Source of the DNA: GAS188 sp044445965
GTDB lineage: Bacteria > Pseudomonadota > Alphaproteobacteria > Rhizobiales > Beijerinckiaceae
Assembly: GCA_044445965.1 (NCBI GenBank)
Contig: JBIOEJ010000029.1
Span: 1-50,534 of the forward strand
Direction: 5' to 3'
Length of the DNA stretch: 50,534 nt
In this document: in pieces, positions 41,949 to 50,475 of the stretch
Layout: every line of letters starts with the position of its first letter
How positions within the stretch are numbered: position 1 is the stretch's first letter
Notes under the pieces: generated by a model
Databases searched by the model: none
Told to the model about the DNA's origin: nothing
The model's input: only the letters and a program-made list of their open reading frames with translations
Made by a program: the position numbers and the translations under genes

Positions 41949-42368
41949 TCACCCGGCCATCACCCGCGCCGCGAAGATGATCCACATCGCCATGAGCACG
42001 ACGAGCCCGACGCCATAGGCCGCGCCGCGCAGCCGCACGATATTCGAGCCCGTGTGGATGAAGGCGTGCAGGAGACGGCTCGCCACGAACACCCAGGACA
42101 GGATCACGAAAAAGAGATCGCCCTTGCGCGCCATGACGGCGAGGATGACGAGCACGTAGTAGAGGATCGGCAGCTCGACCTGGTTCTGAAAGCAATTGGC
42201 GATCTGCTGGACGCGCTCGGGCCAAGCCTTCTGCCCGAGCGCGATATCGCTTGGACGCACTTGCTTGCTCGCGAGCGCCCGCCACCGCAGAGGCGCGAGC
42301 CACAGCAAGAGGCCGAAGGTCAAGGCCACCTGCACGAAGAGCGGCAGGAGTACGGCTTGCAGGGACAT
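41949..42368 (-). CDS. MAPEG-family membrane protein
   Basis: A 139-residue integral membrane protein with four predicted helices: LLPLFVQVALTFGLLLWLA, PILYYVLVILAVM, FFVILSWVFVASRLLHAFIH and VGLVVLMAMWIIFAARV. The central NQVELPILYYVL and RLLHAFIHTGSN motifs are those of bacterial MAPEG proteins (membrane-associated proteins in eicosanoid and glutathione metabolism). In bacteria the substrate is mostly unknown; glutathione-linked chemistry is assumed. It is bracketed by two family B repeat pairs and is monocistronic. Confidence 0.9.
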   Translation of the reverse strand: MSLQAVLLPLFVQVALTFGLLLWLAPLRWRALASKQVRPSDIALGQKAWPERVQQIANCFQNQVELPILYYVLVILAVMARKGDLFFVILSWVFVASRLLHAFIHTGSNIVRLRGAAYGVGLVVLMAMWIIFAARVMAG

Positions 42369-42392
42369 TCCGGCTTGCTCCTACTGGCAGGT

Positions 42393-42487
42393 CCATCTCC
42401 GTTCATTCCCGCGAAAGCGGGAATCCAGTATCGCCGAACACGCGGAGACTCCGGGTCCCCGCTTTTCGCGGGGATGAGCGGGAGCTG
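42393..42487. repeat. Family B palindromic repeat pair (dRS3-like)
   Basis: The left hairpin ATTCCCGCGAAAGCGGGAAT (42405-42424) fits ATTCCC-N8-GGGAAT exactly; the right one is TCCCCGCTTTTCGCGGGGA near 42456-42474, in inverted orientation. The pair separates the MAPEG and guaB genes and may end guaB transcription. Confidence 0.8.
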
Positions 42488-42494
42488 GTCGGCC

Positions 42495-44060
42495 TCACCC
42501 CCGCGTCGGGTAGTTCGGCGCCTCGCGGGTGATCATCACGTCATGGACATGGCTTTCGCGCAGGCCAGCGCCCGTGATGCGCACGAAGCGGGCATTGGCG
42601 CGGAAGGCCGCGAGATCGGCGGCGCCCGTATAGCCCATGGCGGCGCGCACGCCGCCGATGAGCTGATGCACGACATTCGCGGCCGGCCCCTTATAGGGCA
42701 CCTGGCCCTCGACGCCTTCGGGCACCAGCTTCATGGCGTCGCGCACCTCCTGCTGGAAATAGCGATCGGCCGAGCCCTGCGCCATGGCGCCGACCGAGCC
42801 CATGCCGCGATAGGATTTGTAGGAGCGGCCCTGATAGAGGAACACTTCGCCCGGCGTCTCGTCGGTGCCTGCGAGCAGCGAGCCGACCATGGCGCAGGAG
42901 GCGCCGGCCGCGAGCGCCTTGGCGAGATCGCCCGAATATTTGATGCCGCCATCGGCGATCACCGGAATGTCGGCATCGAGCGCGGCCGCGGCGCAGTCCA
43001 TGATGGCCGAAAGCTGCGGCATGCCGACGCCCGCCACCATGCGCGTCGTGCAGATGGAGCCCGGCCCGATGCCGACCTTCACCGCGTCGGCGCCGGCGTC
43101 GATCAGCGCCTTCGCGCCATCGGCGGAGGCGACGTTGCCGCCCACCACCTGCACCGAGTTCGACAGCTTCTTCACACGGCCGACCGCCTCGAGCACGCGC
43201 GAGGAATGGCCATGCGCCGTATCGACGACGATGACGTCGACGCCGGCGTCGATCAGCATGGCCGAGCGCTCGAAGCCCTGCTCGCCGGTCGTCGTGGCGG
43301 CGGCGACCAGGAGGCGCCCAGCCGCGTCCTTGGCGGCGTTGGGATAGGCGACCTGCTTCTCGATGTCCTTCACGGTGATCAGGCCGATGCAGCGGTACTG
43401 CTCGTCGACCACGAGCAGCTTCTCGATGCGGAATTGGTGCAGAAGGCGCTTCGCCTCGCTCTGCGCCACCCCCTCGCGCACCGTGACCAGGCGCTCCTTG
43501 GTCATCAGCTCGGAGACCGGCTGCTTGGGGTCGGTGGCGAAACGCACATCGCGGTTGGTGAGGATGCCGACGAGCTTGCCTTTGCCGCCCCCTCGGCCTC
43601 CCCCTTGGCTGCCGCCGGGACCGCGCTCCACCACGGGCACGCCCGAGATGCCGTGCTGCTTCATCAGCGCGAAGGCGTCGGCGAGCGTCTCGTCGGGGAA
43701 GATGGTGATCGGGTTCGCCACCATGCCCGACTCGAACTTCTTCACCTGGCGCACCTGATCGGCCTGCACCTGCGGGGAGAGATTGCGGTGGATGACGCCG
43801 AGCCCGCCGATCTGCGCCATGGCGATCGCCATGCGCGCCTCGGTCACCGTGTCCATCGCCGAGGCGAGGAGGGGAATGTTGAGCTTGAGCTGGCGCGTCA
43901 GGCGGGTGCGCATGTCGACCTGCGTCGGCAGGATATCGGAAGCCGCCGGCTGCAGCAGCACGTCGTCGAAAGCGAGCCCCTCGCGGAGCGCCCCCATGAA
44001 GGGAATCGCATGCATCGCCAGCGAGTTTTTGGCGAGCGGGTCTTTGGGATGGGAGGTCAT
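42495..44060 (-). CDS. guaB: Inosine-5'-monophosphate dehydrogenase
   Basis: A 521-residue IMP dehydrogenase, the NAD-dependent first step from IMP to GMP. The (beta/alpha)8 barrel starts at EGLAFDDVLLQPAASDILP; the active-site loop is GIGPGSICTTRMVAGVG with catalytic Cys337; the flap has RGMGSVGAM. Residues about 115-230 are the regulatory CBS pair. The first CBS motif carries a 15-residue Gly-rich insertion (GPGGSQGGGRGGGKG, residues 147-161, 43578-43622) between VPVVE and KLVGILTNRDVRF, which I do not know from other GuaB proteins. ATG 44060 is assumed, giving about 20 residues more than usual at the N-terminus; 44015 is an alternative. Confidence 0.95.
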   Translation of the reverse strand: MTSHPKDPLAKNSLAMHAIPFMGALREGLAFDDVLLQPAASDILPTQVDMRTRLTRQLKLNIPLLASAMDTVTEARMAIAMAQIGGLGVIHRNLSPQVQADQVRQVKKFESGMVANPITIFPDETLADAFALMKQHGISGVPVVERGPGGSQGGGRGGGKGKLVGILTNRDVRFATDPKQPVSELMTKERLVTVREGVAQSEAKRLLHQFRIEKLLVVDEQYRCIGLITVKDIEKQVAYPNAAKDAAGRLLVAAATTTGEQGFERSAMLIDAGVDVIVVDTAHGHSSRVLEAVGRVKKLSNSVQVVGGNVASADGAKALIDAGADAVKVGIGPGSICTTRMVAGVGMPQLSAIMDCAAAALDADIPVIADGGIKYSGDLAKALAAGASCAMVGSLLAGTDETPGEVFLYQGRSYKSYRGMGSVGAMAQGSADRYFQQEVRDAMKLVPEGVEGQVPYKGPAANVVHQLIGGVRAAMGYTGAADLAAFRANARFVRITGAGLRESHVHDVMITREAPNYPTRG

Positions 44061-44188
44061 GGCCAACTCCGGCTGCCTCGGCAGCTTGAAAAAAGAAGGC
44101 GGTCCGCGCGAATCGCCCGGCCCGATGGAATTGACGCAGTTGCGTATCACGCCGATGACCGGACGGGAAGGGGGTGAGCGCCTCCGCC

Positions 44189-44370
44189 CACCTCCCCTTG
44201 CGGGAGAGGTCGGTCGAGCCAAGCGAGACCGGGTGAGGGTTCCTCGACACCAAGACCCCCGGCTCGCGCCTGCGGCGCGAGCAAAGCCCGACATTTCATG
44301 TCGGGCGTCGACAATCCTACGGACGCGCAAGGCGCGTCCTTTGCCTCTCCCGCAAAGGGGAGAGGTGGGC
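44189..44370. repeat. Family A palindromic repeat cluster
   Basis: A left copy (CTCCCCTTGCGGGAGAGG at 44191-44209, then a GGTCGGTCGAGC/AGCGAGACC arm and GGGTGAGGG) faces a right copy (CTCTCCCGCAAAGGGGAGAG, 44345-44364). Between them are further hairpins: GCTCGCGCC/GGCGCGAGC, GCCCGACAT/ATGTCGGGC and GACGCGC/GCGCGTC. It fills most of the 317-base gap upstream of guaB, so it lies in or near that gene's promoter. Confidence 0.8.
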
Positions 44371-44377
44371 GCCGGCG

Positions 44378-45850
44378 CTACTTCGCCGGCGGGCCCATCC
44401 TCTGCCCATTGATCGTGACCGCGCCGTCGGGGCCGAGCTCCAGCGCCCAGACGGACTTGCCGTCGGCGCCTTGCTTGGCGAGCCCCTTGAGGAAGGTCAA
44501 CCCCATCAAGGCTTGCTGCAGCAGCTTCGGGTCGTTCTGGGCCGCAGCCTGGATGATGGCGAGGGTCTTGTCGAGCCCGGTCGCCCCGACCGTCAGGCGT
44601 CCGGTCGGCTTGGGCGGCGTCAACGCGAGCTCGCCCTCGACCGAGAGTTCGAAGCTCGGCGAGACGAGGCGGCTCGGCGCGATGACGAGCTTCGGCTCAC
44701 CGCCCAGCAGCATGGCGGCGAGCTTGGCCTGGCTCTCCTGCGACAGGGGAGGACTGGCCGCGAGGTCGCAATCCTCGATCGCGGCGCGGACGACCTTGTC
44801 GAGGCCTTGGATCTGGACCTTGATATCGGTCTCCAGCGCCGTCGGCAGCAGCGGATTCGACCAGGGCGGCAGGAGCGCCGTAGGCACGCTGAGATCACTG
44901 AACTTCATCCCGAGCTCGAATGCACCTTGCGGGGTAGCGCCGCTCAACGCGATCGTCTCGCCGAAGGATTTCAGTCCGAGCGTGCCGAAAGGAAACTCGG
45001 CCGCAATGTCGTTCATCGACACCTGGACCTTGGCGCTGTTCCACAGAGGCAGCACTTTCAGGAGCTGCTCCTTCAGCTCGCTCTGGTGCTCGATCACGTG
45101 CTCGACCCCGTTGAGGCCGACGAGAAAGGCCCAGAGATCGAGCATGCTCCTCGAACGCATCGCCTCGATCGTGCCGTCCCCGCTCACCGGCCCGACATTG
45201 TAGACGATGCTGACCGGAGCAGGCGGCGGCGCGCCGTTCCTGGCGGGCGGCGTCACCTTCACGGTCTCGAAGATGCTCTTGAGCTTATGGCCGACCGTGA
45301 CGGTCACGGCGCCGGAGCCGGCGTCGGCGCCCCGCAGCTCGGTCGCGTATCCGCTCTCCTGCAGGCTGACATCGGTGCCTTCGGCGGCCCATTTCATATC
45401 GATGAGGTCGACGGTGTTGGTTGCGGTCAAAAAGGCGGCGAGCTTCGGGTCGTAGACGCCGTCGAAACGATAGCCGCTCAACGCGAATGATCCGCTGATC
45501 TCTCCCTTCGGGGAGGGGACGCGCACCGCAACGTTCGGAAAGCCGTCGGACTTGACCTTCCAGGTGCCGTCCAGCTGGGGCGTCGTCAGCATCGCGAAGC
45601 TGCCGATCCGCAGGCTGCCGGCCGGCAGGTTGAACCCGTCCACCACCCGCTGCAGATCGAACGTCACCTCATAGTCATCGCCCTTGGGCAAGACGGAAAT
45701 GATGCCCCGATCGATGGCGGATTGGCCGAAATAGGCCGCGAAGCTCTGGCCGAGCGCCTTTGCGCCATCGCTGGTCGCGGTCTCGGCGAGCGCCGGGGCG
45801 GTGGCCAGGAGGAGGGCGAGAACCGAGGCAGACCAACGGAGTGCGCGCAT
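44378..45850 (-). CDS. Exported protein, DUF2125-like
   Basis: A 490-residue protein with a clear signal peptide (SASVLALLLATAPALA, cut near residue 22). The mature part is rich in amphipathic beta strands (LPKGDDYEVTFDLQRVVDGF, PAGSLRIGSFAMLT, VKSDGFPNVAVRVPSP) and ends with a hydrophilic GAVTINGQRMGPPAK. Pattern and length fit DUF2125 (COG4093-type) proteins of alphaproteobacteria, whose function is unknown; the repeated strand pattern hints at a lipid- or envelope-associated role in the periplasm. The family assignment is from memory of the pattern. It is separated from guaB by a repeat cluster and is probably its own transcript. Confidence 0.55.
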   Translation of the reverse strand: MRALRWSASVLALLLATAPALAETATSDGAKALGQSFAAYFGQSAIDRGIISVLPKGDDYEVTFDLQRVVDGFNLPAGSLRIGSFAMLTTPQLDGTWKVKSDGFPNVAVRVPSPKGEISGSFALSGYRFDGVYDPKLAAFLTATNTVDLIDMKWAAEGTDVSLQESGYATELRGADAGSGAVTVTVGHKLKSIFETVKVTPPARNGAPPPAPVSIVYNVGPVSGDGTIEAMRSRSMLDLWAFLVGLNGVEHVIEHQSELKEQLLKVLPLWNSAKVQVSMNDIAAEFPFGTLGLKSFGETIALSGATPQGAFELGMKFSDLSVPTALLPPWSNPLLPTALETDIKVQIQGLDKVVRAAIEDCDLAASPPLSQESQAKLAAMLLGGEPKLVIAPSRLVSPSFELSVEGELALTPPKPTGRLTVGATGLDKTLAIIQAAAQNDPKLLQQALMGLTFLKGLAKQGADGKSVWALELGPDGAVTINGQRMGPPAK

Positions 45851-45950
45851 GTAACCCTACCTTGAATGCGAGAAGCCAAAACGGTGCCAACCATACCATC
45901 AACTCTGTGACATGTTCGTCGCGTAACAAAGGCGAAATCGGGACCGACCA

Positions 45951-46210
45951 CTTTCTCCGCTCATTCCCGCGCGAGCGGGAATCTGGAATTTCCACCTGTT
46001 TTGCCAGTGTGGTGAATTTGAAGTTCCTATCACATGGATGGCATGCGCGCGGTAGGAACTTCAAATTCGAAAACCACACTAGAAACAATAACTTGCTAGT
46101 GCAGCTTTTGAATCCGAAATTCGCCCCGCGCGTTGCTCCAAGGTGATGCGAATTTCGGATTCGCCGCAATAGCGCTGGATTCCCGCTTGCGCGGGAATGA
46201 GCGGAGATGG
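45951..46210. repeat. Family B repeat pair split by the 165-bp element
   Basis: ATTCCCGCGCGAGCGGGAAT (45963-45982) and ATTCCCGCTTGCGCGGGAAT (46179-46198) are inverted partners, each with a CGCTCATTCCC-type outer arm, as in the pairs at 41783 and 42393. Those pairs have 30-35 bases between the hairpins; here about 195 bases intervene, because the double-hairpin element (46006-46170) lies inside. Confidence 0.8.
46006..46170. repeat. 165-bp double-hairpin dispersed repeat, copy 2
   Basis: Same length and about 95 percent identity by eye to 12511-12675. The first hairpin is conserved including the GAAA bulge. In the second, the inner stem GAATCCGAAATTCGC pairs perfectly with GCGAATTTCGGATTC, where copy 1 has a mismatch or wobble, while the outer arms have decayed (end GCCGCAAT). 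It lies 90 bases upstream of the threonine ammonia-lyase start. Confidence 0.9.
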
Positions 46211-46259
46211 ATCGGCCGAATGGGCGACATCCTTGCCGCGCCGGTGTAAGGGAGCCGTC

Positions 46260-47495
46260 ATGCTGGAGCGCCGTGCCGTCATGTCCCCTGCCCTGCCGAC
46301 CCTCGCCGATATCCGCGCCGCCGAGGCCCGCATCAGACCGTCCATCCCGCCGACGCCGTTCCTGCATTCCCGCACGCTGTCGGAGATACTCGGCTGCGAG
46401 CTGTGGCTGAAATTCGAGAACCTCAACTTCACCGCCTCCTTCAAGGAGCGCGGCGCGCTCAACAAGCTGCTGCTGCTGACGCCGCAAGAGCGCGCCAAGG
46501 GCGTGGTCACCGTCTCGGCCGGCAATCACGCGCTGGCGCTCGCCTTCCATGCGCGCCGCCTCGGCGTCAAGGCGGTGATCGTCATGCCGGTGACGGCGCC
46601 GGCCGTGAAAGTCTCGGGTGCGCGCGATTTCGGAGCCGAGGTGATCTTGCACGGCAAGACCTTCGCCGACGCCGCCGAGATCATTCCGGCCCTGATCGCC
46701 GAGCGCGGCCTCGTCCTCGTCCATCCCTTCGACGATCCGGCGGTCATCGCCGGCCAGGGCACCGCCGGCATCGAGATGCTGGAGCAATCGCCAGGGCTCG
46801 AGATGCTGGTGGTGCCGGTCGGCGGGGGCGGCTTGATTGGCGGCATCGCCACGGCGGCCAAGGCGCTGAAGCCGGCGATCCGGGTGATCGGCGTGCAGAC
46901 CGAGCTTTATTCCGGCATGGCGGGCGTGCTCGGCGCGACCGGCCAGGCGATCGCCGGCGGGCCCTCCGTCGCCGAGGGCATCGCCGTCAAGGAGCCCGGC
47001 CGTCTCACCAGCGAGATCGTGCGCGCCCATGTCGACGAGATGCTGGTCGTGCCCGAGGCCGCGATCGAGGACGCCGTGACCTTGCTGCTCGAGATCGAGA
47101 AGACGCTCACCGAAGGCGCGGGGGCGGCAGGGGTCGCCGCCATCAAGGCGCGTCCGGAGCTGTTCAAGGGCCGCAAGGTCGGCGCCGTGCTCTGCGGCGG
47201 CAATATCGACTTGCAGCTCCTGGTCTCGGTGCTGCATCGCTCGCTCGCGAGGCGCGGGCGGCTGGTGCGCCTCACCGTGACGACGCTCGACGCGGCTGGC
47301 CAGCTCGCCGACATCGCCTCGATCATCGCCAAGCATGGCGGCAATATCGTCGAGGTCTGGCACGACCGCGTCTTCGCCTCGCCCTTCGCCAAGACGACGG
47401 CCATCGATATCGAGTTCGAGCTGCAGAACCCGCAGGCGCGCCAATCGATCGAGGCGGAGCTCGGCTTGAAGGGCATGGGCGTGGTGAGGCGGTGA
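46260..47495 (+). CDS. ilvA: Threonine ammonia-lyase with C-terminal ACT domain
   Basis: A 411-residue PLP enzyme deaminating threonine to 2-oxobutanoate. The PLP lysine is in FTASFKERGALNK near residue 62, the phosphate-binding Gly loop is VPVGGGGLIGGIATA near 190, and Ser/Cys near VLCGGNID contacts the pyridine. Residues about 335-411 form a single ACT domain (RLTVTTLDAAGQLADIASII), as in the catabolic-type, shorter enzyme rather than the long biosynthetic IlvA. ATG 46260 follows GGGAG at good spacing; ATG 46281 is an alternative. The repeats just upstream form part of its leader or promoter region. Confidence 0.93.
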   Translation: MLERRAVMSPALPTLADIRAAEARIRPSIPPTPFLHSRTLSEILGCELWLKFENLNFTASFKERGALNKLLLLTPQERAKGVVTVSAGNHALALAFHARRLGVKAVIVMPVTAPAVKVSGARDFGAEVILHGKTFADAAEIIPALIAERGLVLVHPFDDPAVIAGQGTAGIEMLEQSPGLEMLVVPVGGGGLIGGIATAAKALKPAIRVIGVQTELYSGMAGVLGATGQAIAGGPSVAEGIAVKEPGRLTSEIVRAHVDEMLVVPEAAIEDAVTLLLEIEKTLTEGAGAAGVAAIKARPELFKGRKVGAVLCGGNIDLQLLVSVLHRSLARRGRLVRLTVTTLDAAGQLADIASIIAKHGGNIVEVWHDRVFASPFAKTTAIDIEFELQNPQARQSIEAELGLKGMGVVRR

Positions 47496-47510
47496 GTGGC
47501 GGGTAGCGAG

Positions 47511-47536
47511 TATAGTACAATATAGTACAGTATAGA
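47511..47536. repeat. Short direct repeat TATAGTACA(A/G)
   Basis: TATAGTACAA, TATAGTACAG and TATAGAT follow one another directly: about 2.7 copies of a 10-base unit, very AT-rich for this genome, between the convergent ends of the threonine ammonia-lyase and LLM genes. Confidence 0.7.
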
Positions 47537-47581
47537 TCGCCACCTCTTTCGGCTTACTTCTCACTATTAGCCATTCTCTCC

Positions 47582-48688
47582 TCACTCAGCCGCCCGCAGC
47601 GTCTGCATATGCTGGCGCAGGCGCGGCATGACCTTCTCGGCGAGCAGCGTCATCGAGCCCTTGTGCAAGCTCGGCTGGTCCCAGTCTTTATGGGTGAGCA
47701 GGAGCGTGCCGAACCCGCCGACCGCATCGACGAAGGCGACGAGCTGGTCGAGCACCCGCTTCGGGCTGCCATGCATCACCATCCAGTCGAAGCAGTTCTT
47801 GACCGTGACCTCCTCGTCGGGAATGGACTCGGAGGGCTTGAAGATCTTGAGGAGCTTGAAGGTCGCGAGATTGTCGCGCAGATAGGCGTAGTACCAACCG
47901 ACGCTGCAGCCTTCGGCCGCATCGAGATAGTCGGCCGCCTCGCCATCGGTCTTGGTGACGAGGATGCTGCGCGCGATGCGCCAATCGGCTCGGTCGGGAC
48001 GGCGGCCCGCCGCCGCCGCGCCGGCGCAATATTGCTGCCAATGCGTCTTGGCGTGGCCGACGGGCATGAAATTCGCCGAGATCAGGCCCCAGCCGCGCTC
48101 GCCGGCGAGGCGCGCCGTTTGCGAGGACGGGCTCATGGCGGAGACCGCCAAGGGCGGATAGGGCTTCTGATAGGGCTTGAGCATGGGGCCGATGCCGAGG
48201 CGCAGCTGGCAGGCTGAGTCGACGGTGATGTCCCAATATTTGCCGGGAATGCGATAGGGAGGGTCGGAGCTCCAGATCTTGTGGATGGTCTCGATCGATT
48301 CGACCATCATCTCCGAGCGGTTCTTGTCCATGGTCTTGAACAGCTCGAAATCCGATCCGAGCCCGCCCGGGCCTATGCCCATGATGAAGCGTCCCTCGCA
48401 CAAATGGTCGAACATGGCGCAATTGCCCGCGACCTGTGCGGGGTGGTGCTGGGGCAGGTTGAGAACGCTCGTCCCGAGCTTGATCGTCGTCGTCAGCGGC
48501 ACCAGGGTCGCCATGAATTGCAGGGGATCGGAGATCGGCTCGGTCGAGGCGCTGTAGTGCTCGCCGACCCAGGCCTCGTGGTAGCCGAGGCGCTCGGCCA
48601 GGAGGATGGCTTGGCGGTCCTCCTGGAGAATCTGGGTGTAGTCGCGAGCCGGATTATGGAGCGGCATCATGAACAGGCCGAGCTTCAT
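47582..48688 (-). CDS. LLM-class flavin-dependent oxidoreductase (bacterial luciferase-like)
   Basis: A 368-residue F420/FMN-type luciferase-like monooxygenase. Family motifs: MKLGLFMMPLHNPARDYTQ at the start, LAERLGYHEAWVGEHYS near residue 35, LPQHHPAQVAGNCAMFDHL near 85, GRFIMGIGPGG, and PLAVSAMSPSSQTARLAGE with the phosphate-binding Ser. The C-terminal NCFDWMVMHGSP(K)RVLDQL and HKDWDQP are typical of the branch that oxidises alkanals, alkanesulfonates or similar. ATG 48688 is preceded by GGAGG at ideal spacing. No flavin reductase is adjacent; the substrate is unknown. It is the last gene before the insertion sequence. Confidence 0.88.
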   Translation of the reverse strand: MKLGLFMMPLHNPARDYTQILQEDRQAILLAERLGYHEAWVGEHYSASTEPISDPLQFMATLVPLTTTIKLGTSVLNLPQHHPAQVAGNCAMFDHLCEGRFIMGIGPGGLGSDFELFKTMDKNRSEMMVESIETIHKIWSSDPPYRIPGKYWDITVDSACQLRLGIGPMLKPYQKPYPPLAVSAMSPSSQTARLAGERGWGLISANFMPVGHAKTHWQQYCAGAAAAGRRPDRADWRIARSILVTKTDGEAADYLDAAEGCSVGWYYAYLRDNLATFKLLKIFKPSESIPDEEVTVKNCFDWMVMHGSPKRVLDQLVAFVDAVGGFGTLLLTHKDWDQPSLHKGSMTLLAEKVMPRLRQHMQTLRAAE

Positions 48689-48817
48689 GGTTTTCCTCCC
48701 GTCGCGCATTTTTTCCATGCAAGAGACGCAACCGGCCGCATCGCCGCGCGTCCGAACAACTCCACTCTAGCACGGCAGTTCCATAAGCGATCGCGGGGGC
48801 GCATGCTGTCGGTAGCT

Positions 48818-50382
48818 AGTCAAGTTGTCCGGTTTTGGTAGCACATCACTTGTCCGCTTCGGGGTTGGCTCGACACGGCCGGGGCGGAAGCGGTGGACGC
48901 CTGGCGTGGTTTGGTATGAGGGCGCGGTTGCATGGCGGCGCTTTGCAAGGGTTTGGCTGTCAGTTTCTTTGTTCGACCTGAGGGCCGTTTCTTCGTCCCG
49001 ACCTGCCTTTGTTCCGTGACGCGGTGCGCAGACGCGGTCAAGGCTGGCCGTCGCGGCAAGGGCGCCGCAGGTTCCGGCGTCACCAGGCCACGCCTTGACG
49101 GCGTCGAGCACGGCGTCACGCTGCTGCTGGTCGGAACCTCGGCGATTTCTGCCCCCATCTCTGTCCCCTGGGCGGTGTAGCGTGCGATGCGGCGCGGACC
49201 GTGGAACACCGCCAGCGTGCCGTCGGGGTATTCGCGGACTTTGACGCGCGCCTTGACGTAGTGGGCGCGCGCCTTGCTGGCGGGCAGCTGCAGGCGGCGA
49301 TTGCCGTAGACGACGGTGTTGTCGCGGGCCACGATCCGCTCCTCCTCGATGCACAAGGTCTCGGCGAGAAGAGCCGGATCGGCCGCCACGAAGGCCGTCT
49401 CCTCGAGCTGAGCCGGCTTGGCGAACCGGGCATTGTGCCGCGGCAGATAGACCTCGCGAATGAAGCGATTGGCCGCCCCGATCTCGCCGATCCCGGCTAG
49501 CTCGAGTTCCTTGGCCAGGCGATCTTGCAGGGTGCCGAACATCCGCTCGGAGCGCCCGCGCGCCTCCGGCGAGTAGGCCGGGATGTGCTCGATCCCCAGA
49601 CGCGCCAGCGCCCGGCCGACCTGGGTCAGCACCTCCTTGGCCACCTTGCCACCGGCTTCCGGCGTGTAAAAATAATGGCTGCCACGATCCGTGTAGAGGC
49701 TCGATGGCAAACCCTGCACGGTGAACACCTCCAGGCACGCCCGAAACGTCGATGCCGTGCCTTCCTCATCGACCAGGAAGGCCGAGTAGATCGTGCTGGT
49801 GGCGTCGTCCATGGTCACGATCAGATCGAGCCCAGGCTCTCCGGCAAGCCAGACCGCGCGCGAGCCGTCCTGGTGCAGCATCATGCCTTCGAACGGCTTG
49901 CGCTCGCGCTTGCGGCGATGTGCCCCACGCCGCTGGGCTCGCGTCACCAGACCCGCAGCGTGCAGCTGCGTCTTCACCCAGGTGTAGCCCCACCGGAAGC
50001 CAAGCCATGGTCGCGCACTAGGTGCTCGTGAAAATGCTTCACGTTCCAGCCCCGATAAGGCCCCTCGTAAAGCTCCTTCATCAGCTCGGCAGGCAGCCCT
50101 CGGCACACGCTTGGGCGAGGGCTTGCCAAGCCGCCGGTCGACCAGCCCCTCAAGCCCCTCTTCTTCGTAACGCCCCCGATAACGCCGGAACTGCCGCTCC
50201 GACATTCCCAGAAGCTCCCCGGCATCCATCATCGACAGACCCCCTCGCTCCCAACGGCTCAATACGTCCCGAAACTTCTGCATCCTGCGATCCTGTAGCC
50301 ACGCTGCCCGCTTCATCGCCCCGCTCCTTTTGCAGGGCACAAAACCGGACAACTCGTGTGCTACCTAACCCGGACAACTCGT
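48818..50382 (-). mobile_element. ISNCY-type insertion sequence
   Basis: About 1.56 kb with imperfect inverted ends: the left end (from 48824) and the right end (to 50378) share GTTGTCCGG, GGTAGCACA and TTGTCCG in the same order over about 33 bases, with roughly six mismatches. Each end holds the GTTGTCCGG-type motif twice, a likely transposase-binding pair. TAGCT at 48813-48817 and 50383-50387 is a candidate 5-base target duplication. It contains a single transposase gene on the minus strand. Confidence 0.75.
48820..50316 (-). pseudogene. ISNCY-family transposase carrying two compensating frameshifts
   Basis: A 498-residue frame with an N-terminal helix-turn-helix (MDAGELLGMSERQFRRYRGR) and a DDE integrase core: MLHQDGSRAVWL, IVTMDDATSTIYSAFLVDEE, GLPSSLYTDRGSHYF and ARGRSERMFGTLQDR. 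Between 50100 and 49997 the frame is wrong: the conserved GLPAELMKELYEGPYRGWN and HFHEHLVRDHG lie in the +1 frame. A one-base insertion near 50100 and a 5-base tandem duplication GGCTT (50006-49997) shift and then restore it, garbling about 35 residues. The catalytic acids remain, so residual activity cannot be excluded. The C-terminal 90 residues are low-complexity and read into the left inverted repeat. Confidence 0.8.
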
Positions 50383-50475
50383 TAGCTTACGACATAATGC
50401 GCGGTTCGTGATTGGCATTTTGCTCGGGTGTGGTCATAAAGTGCGACGCGCTTTTGGATCGAACCGGGGAACGCC

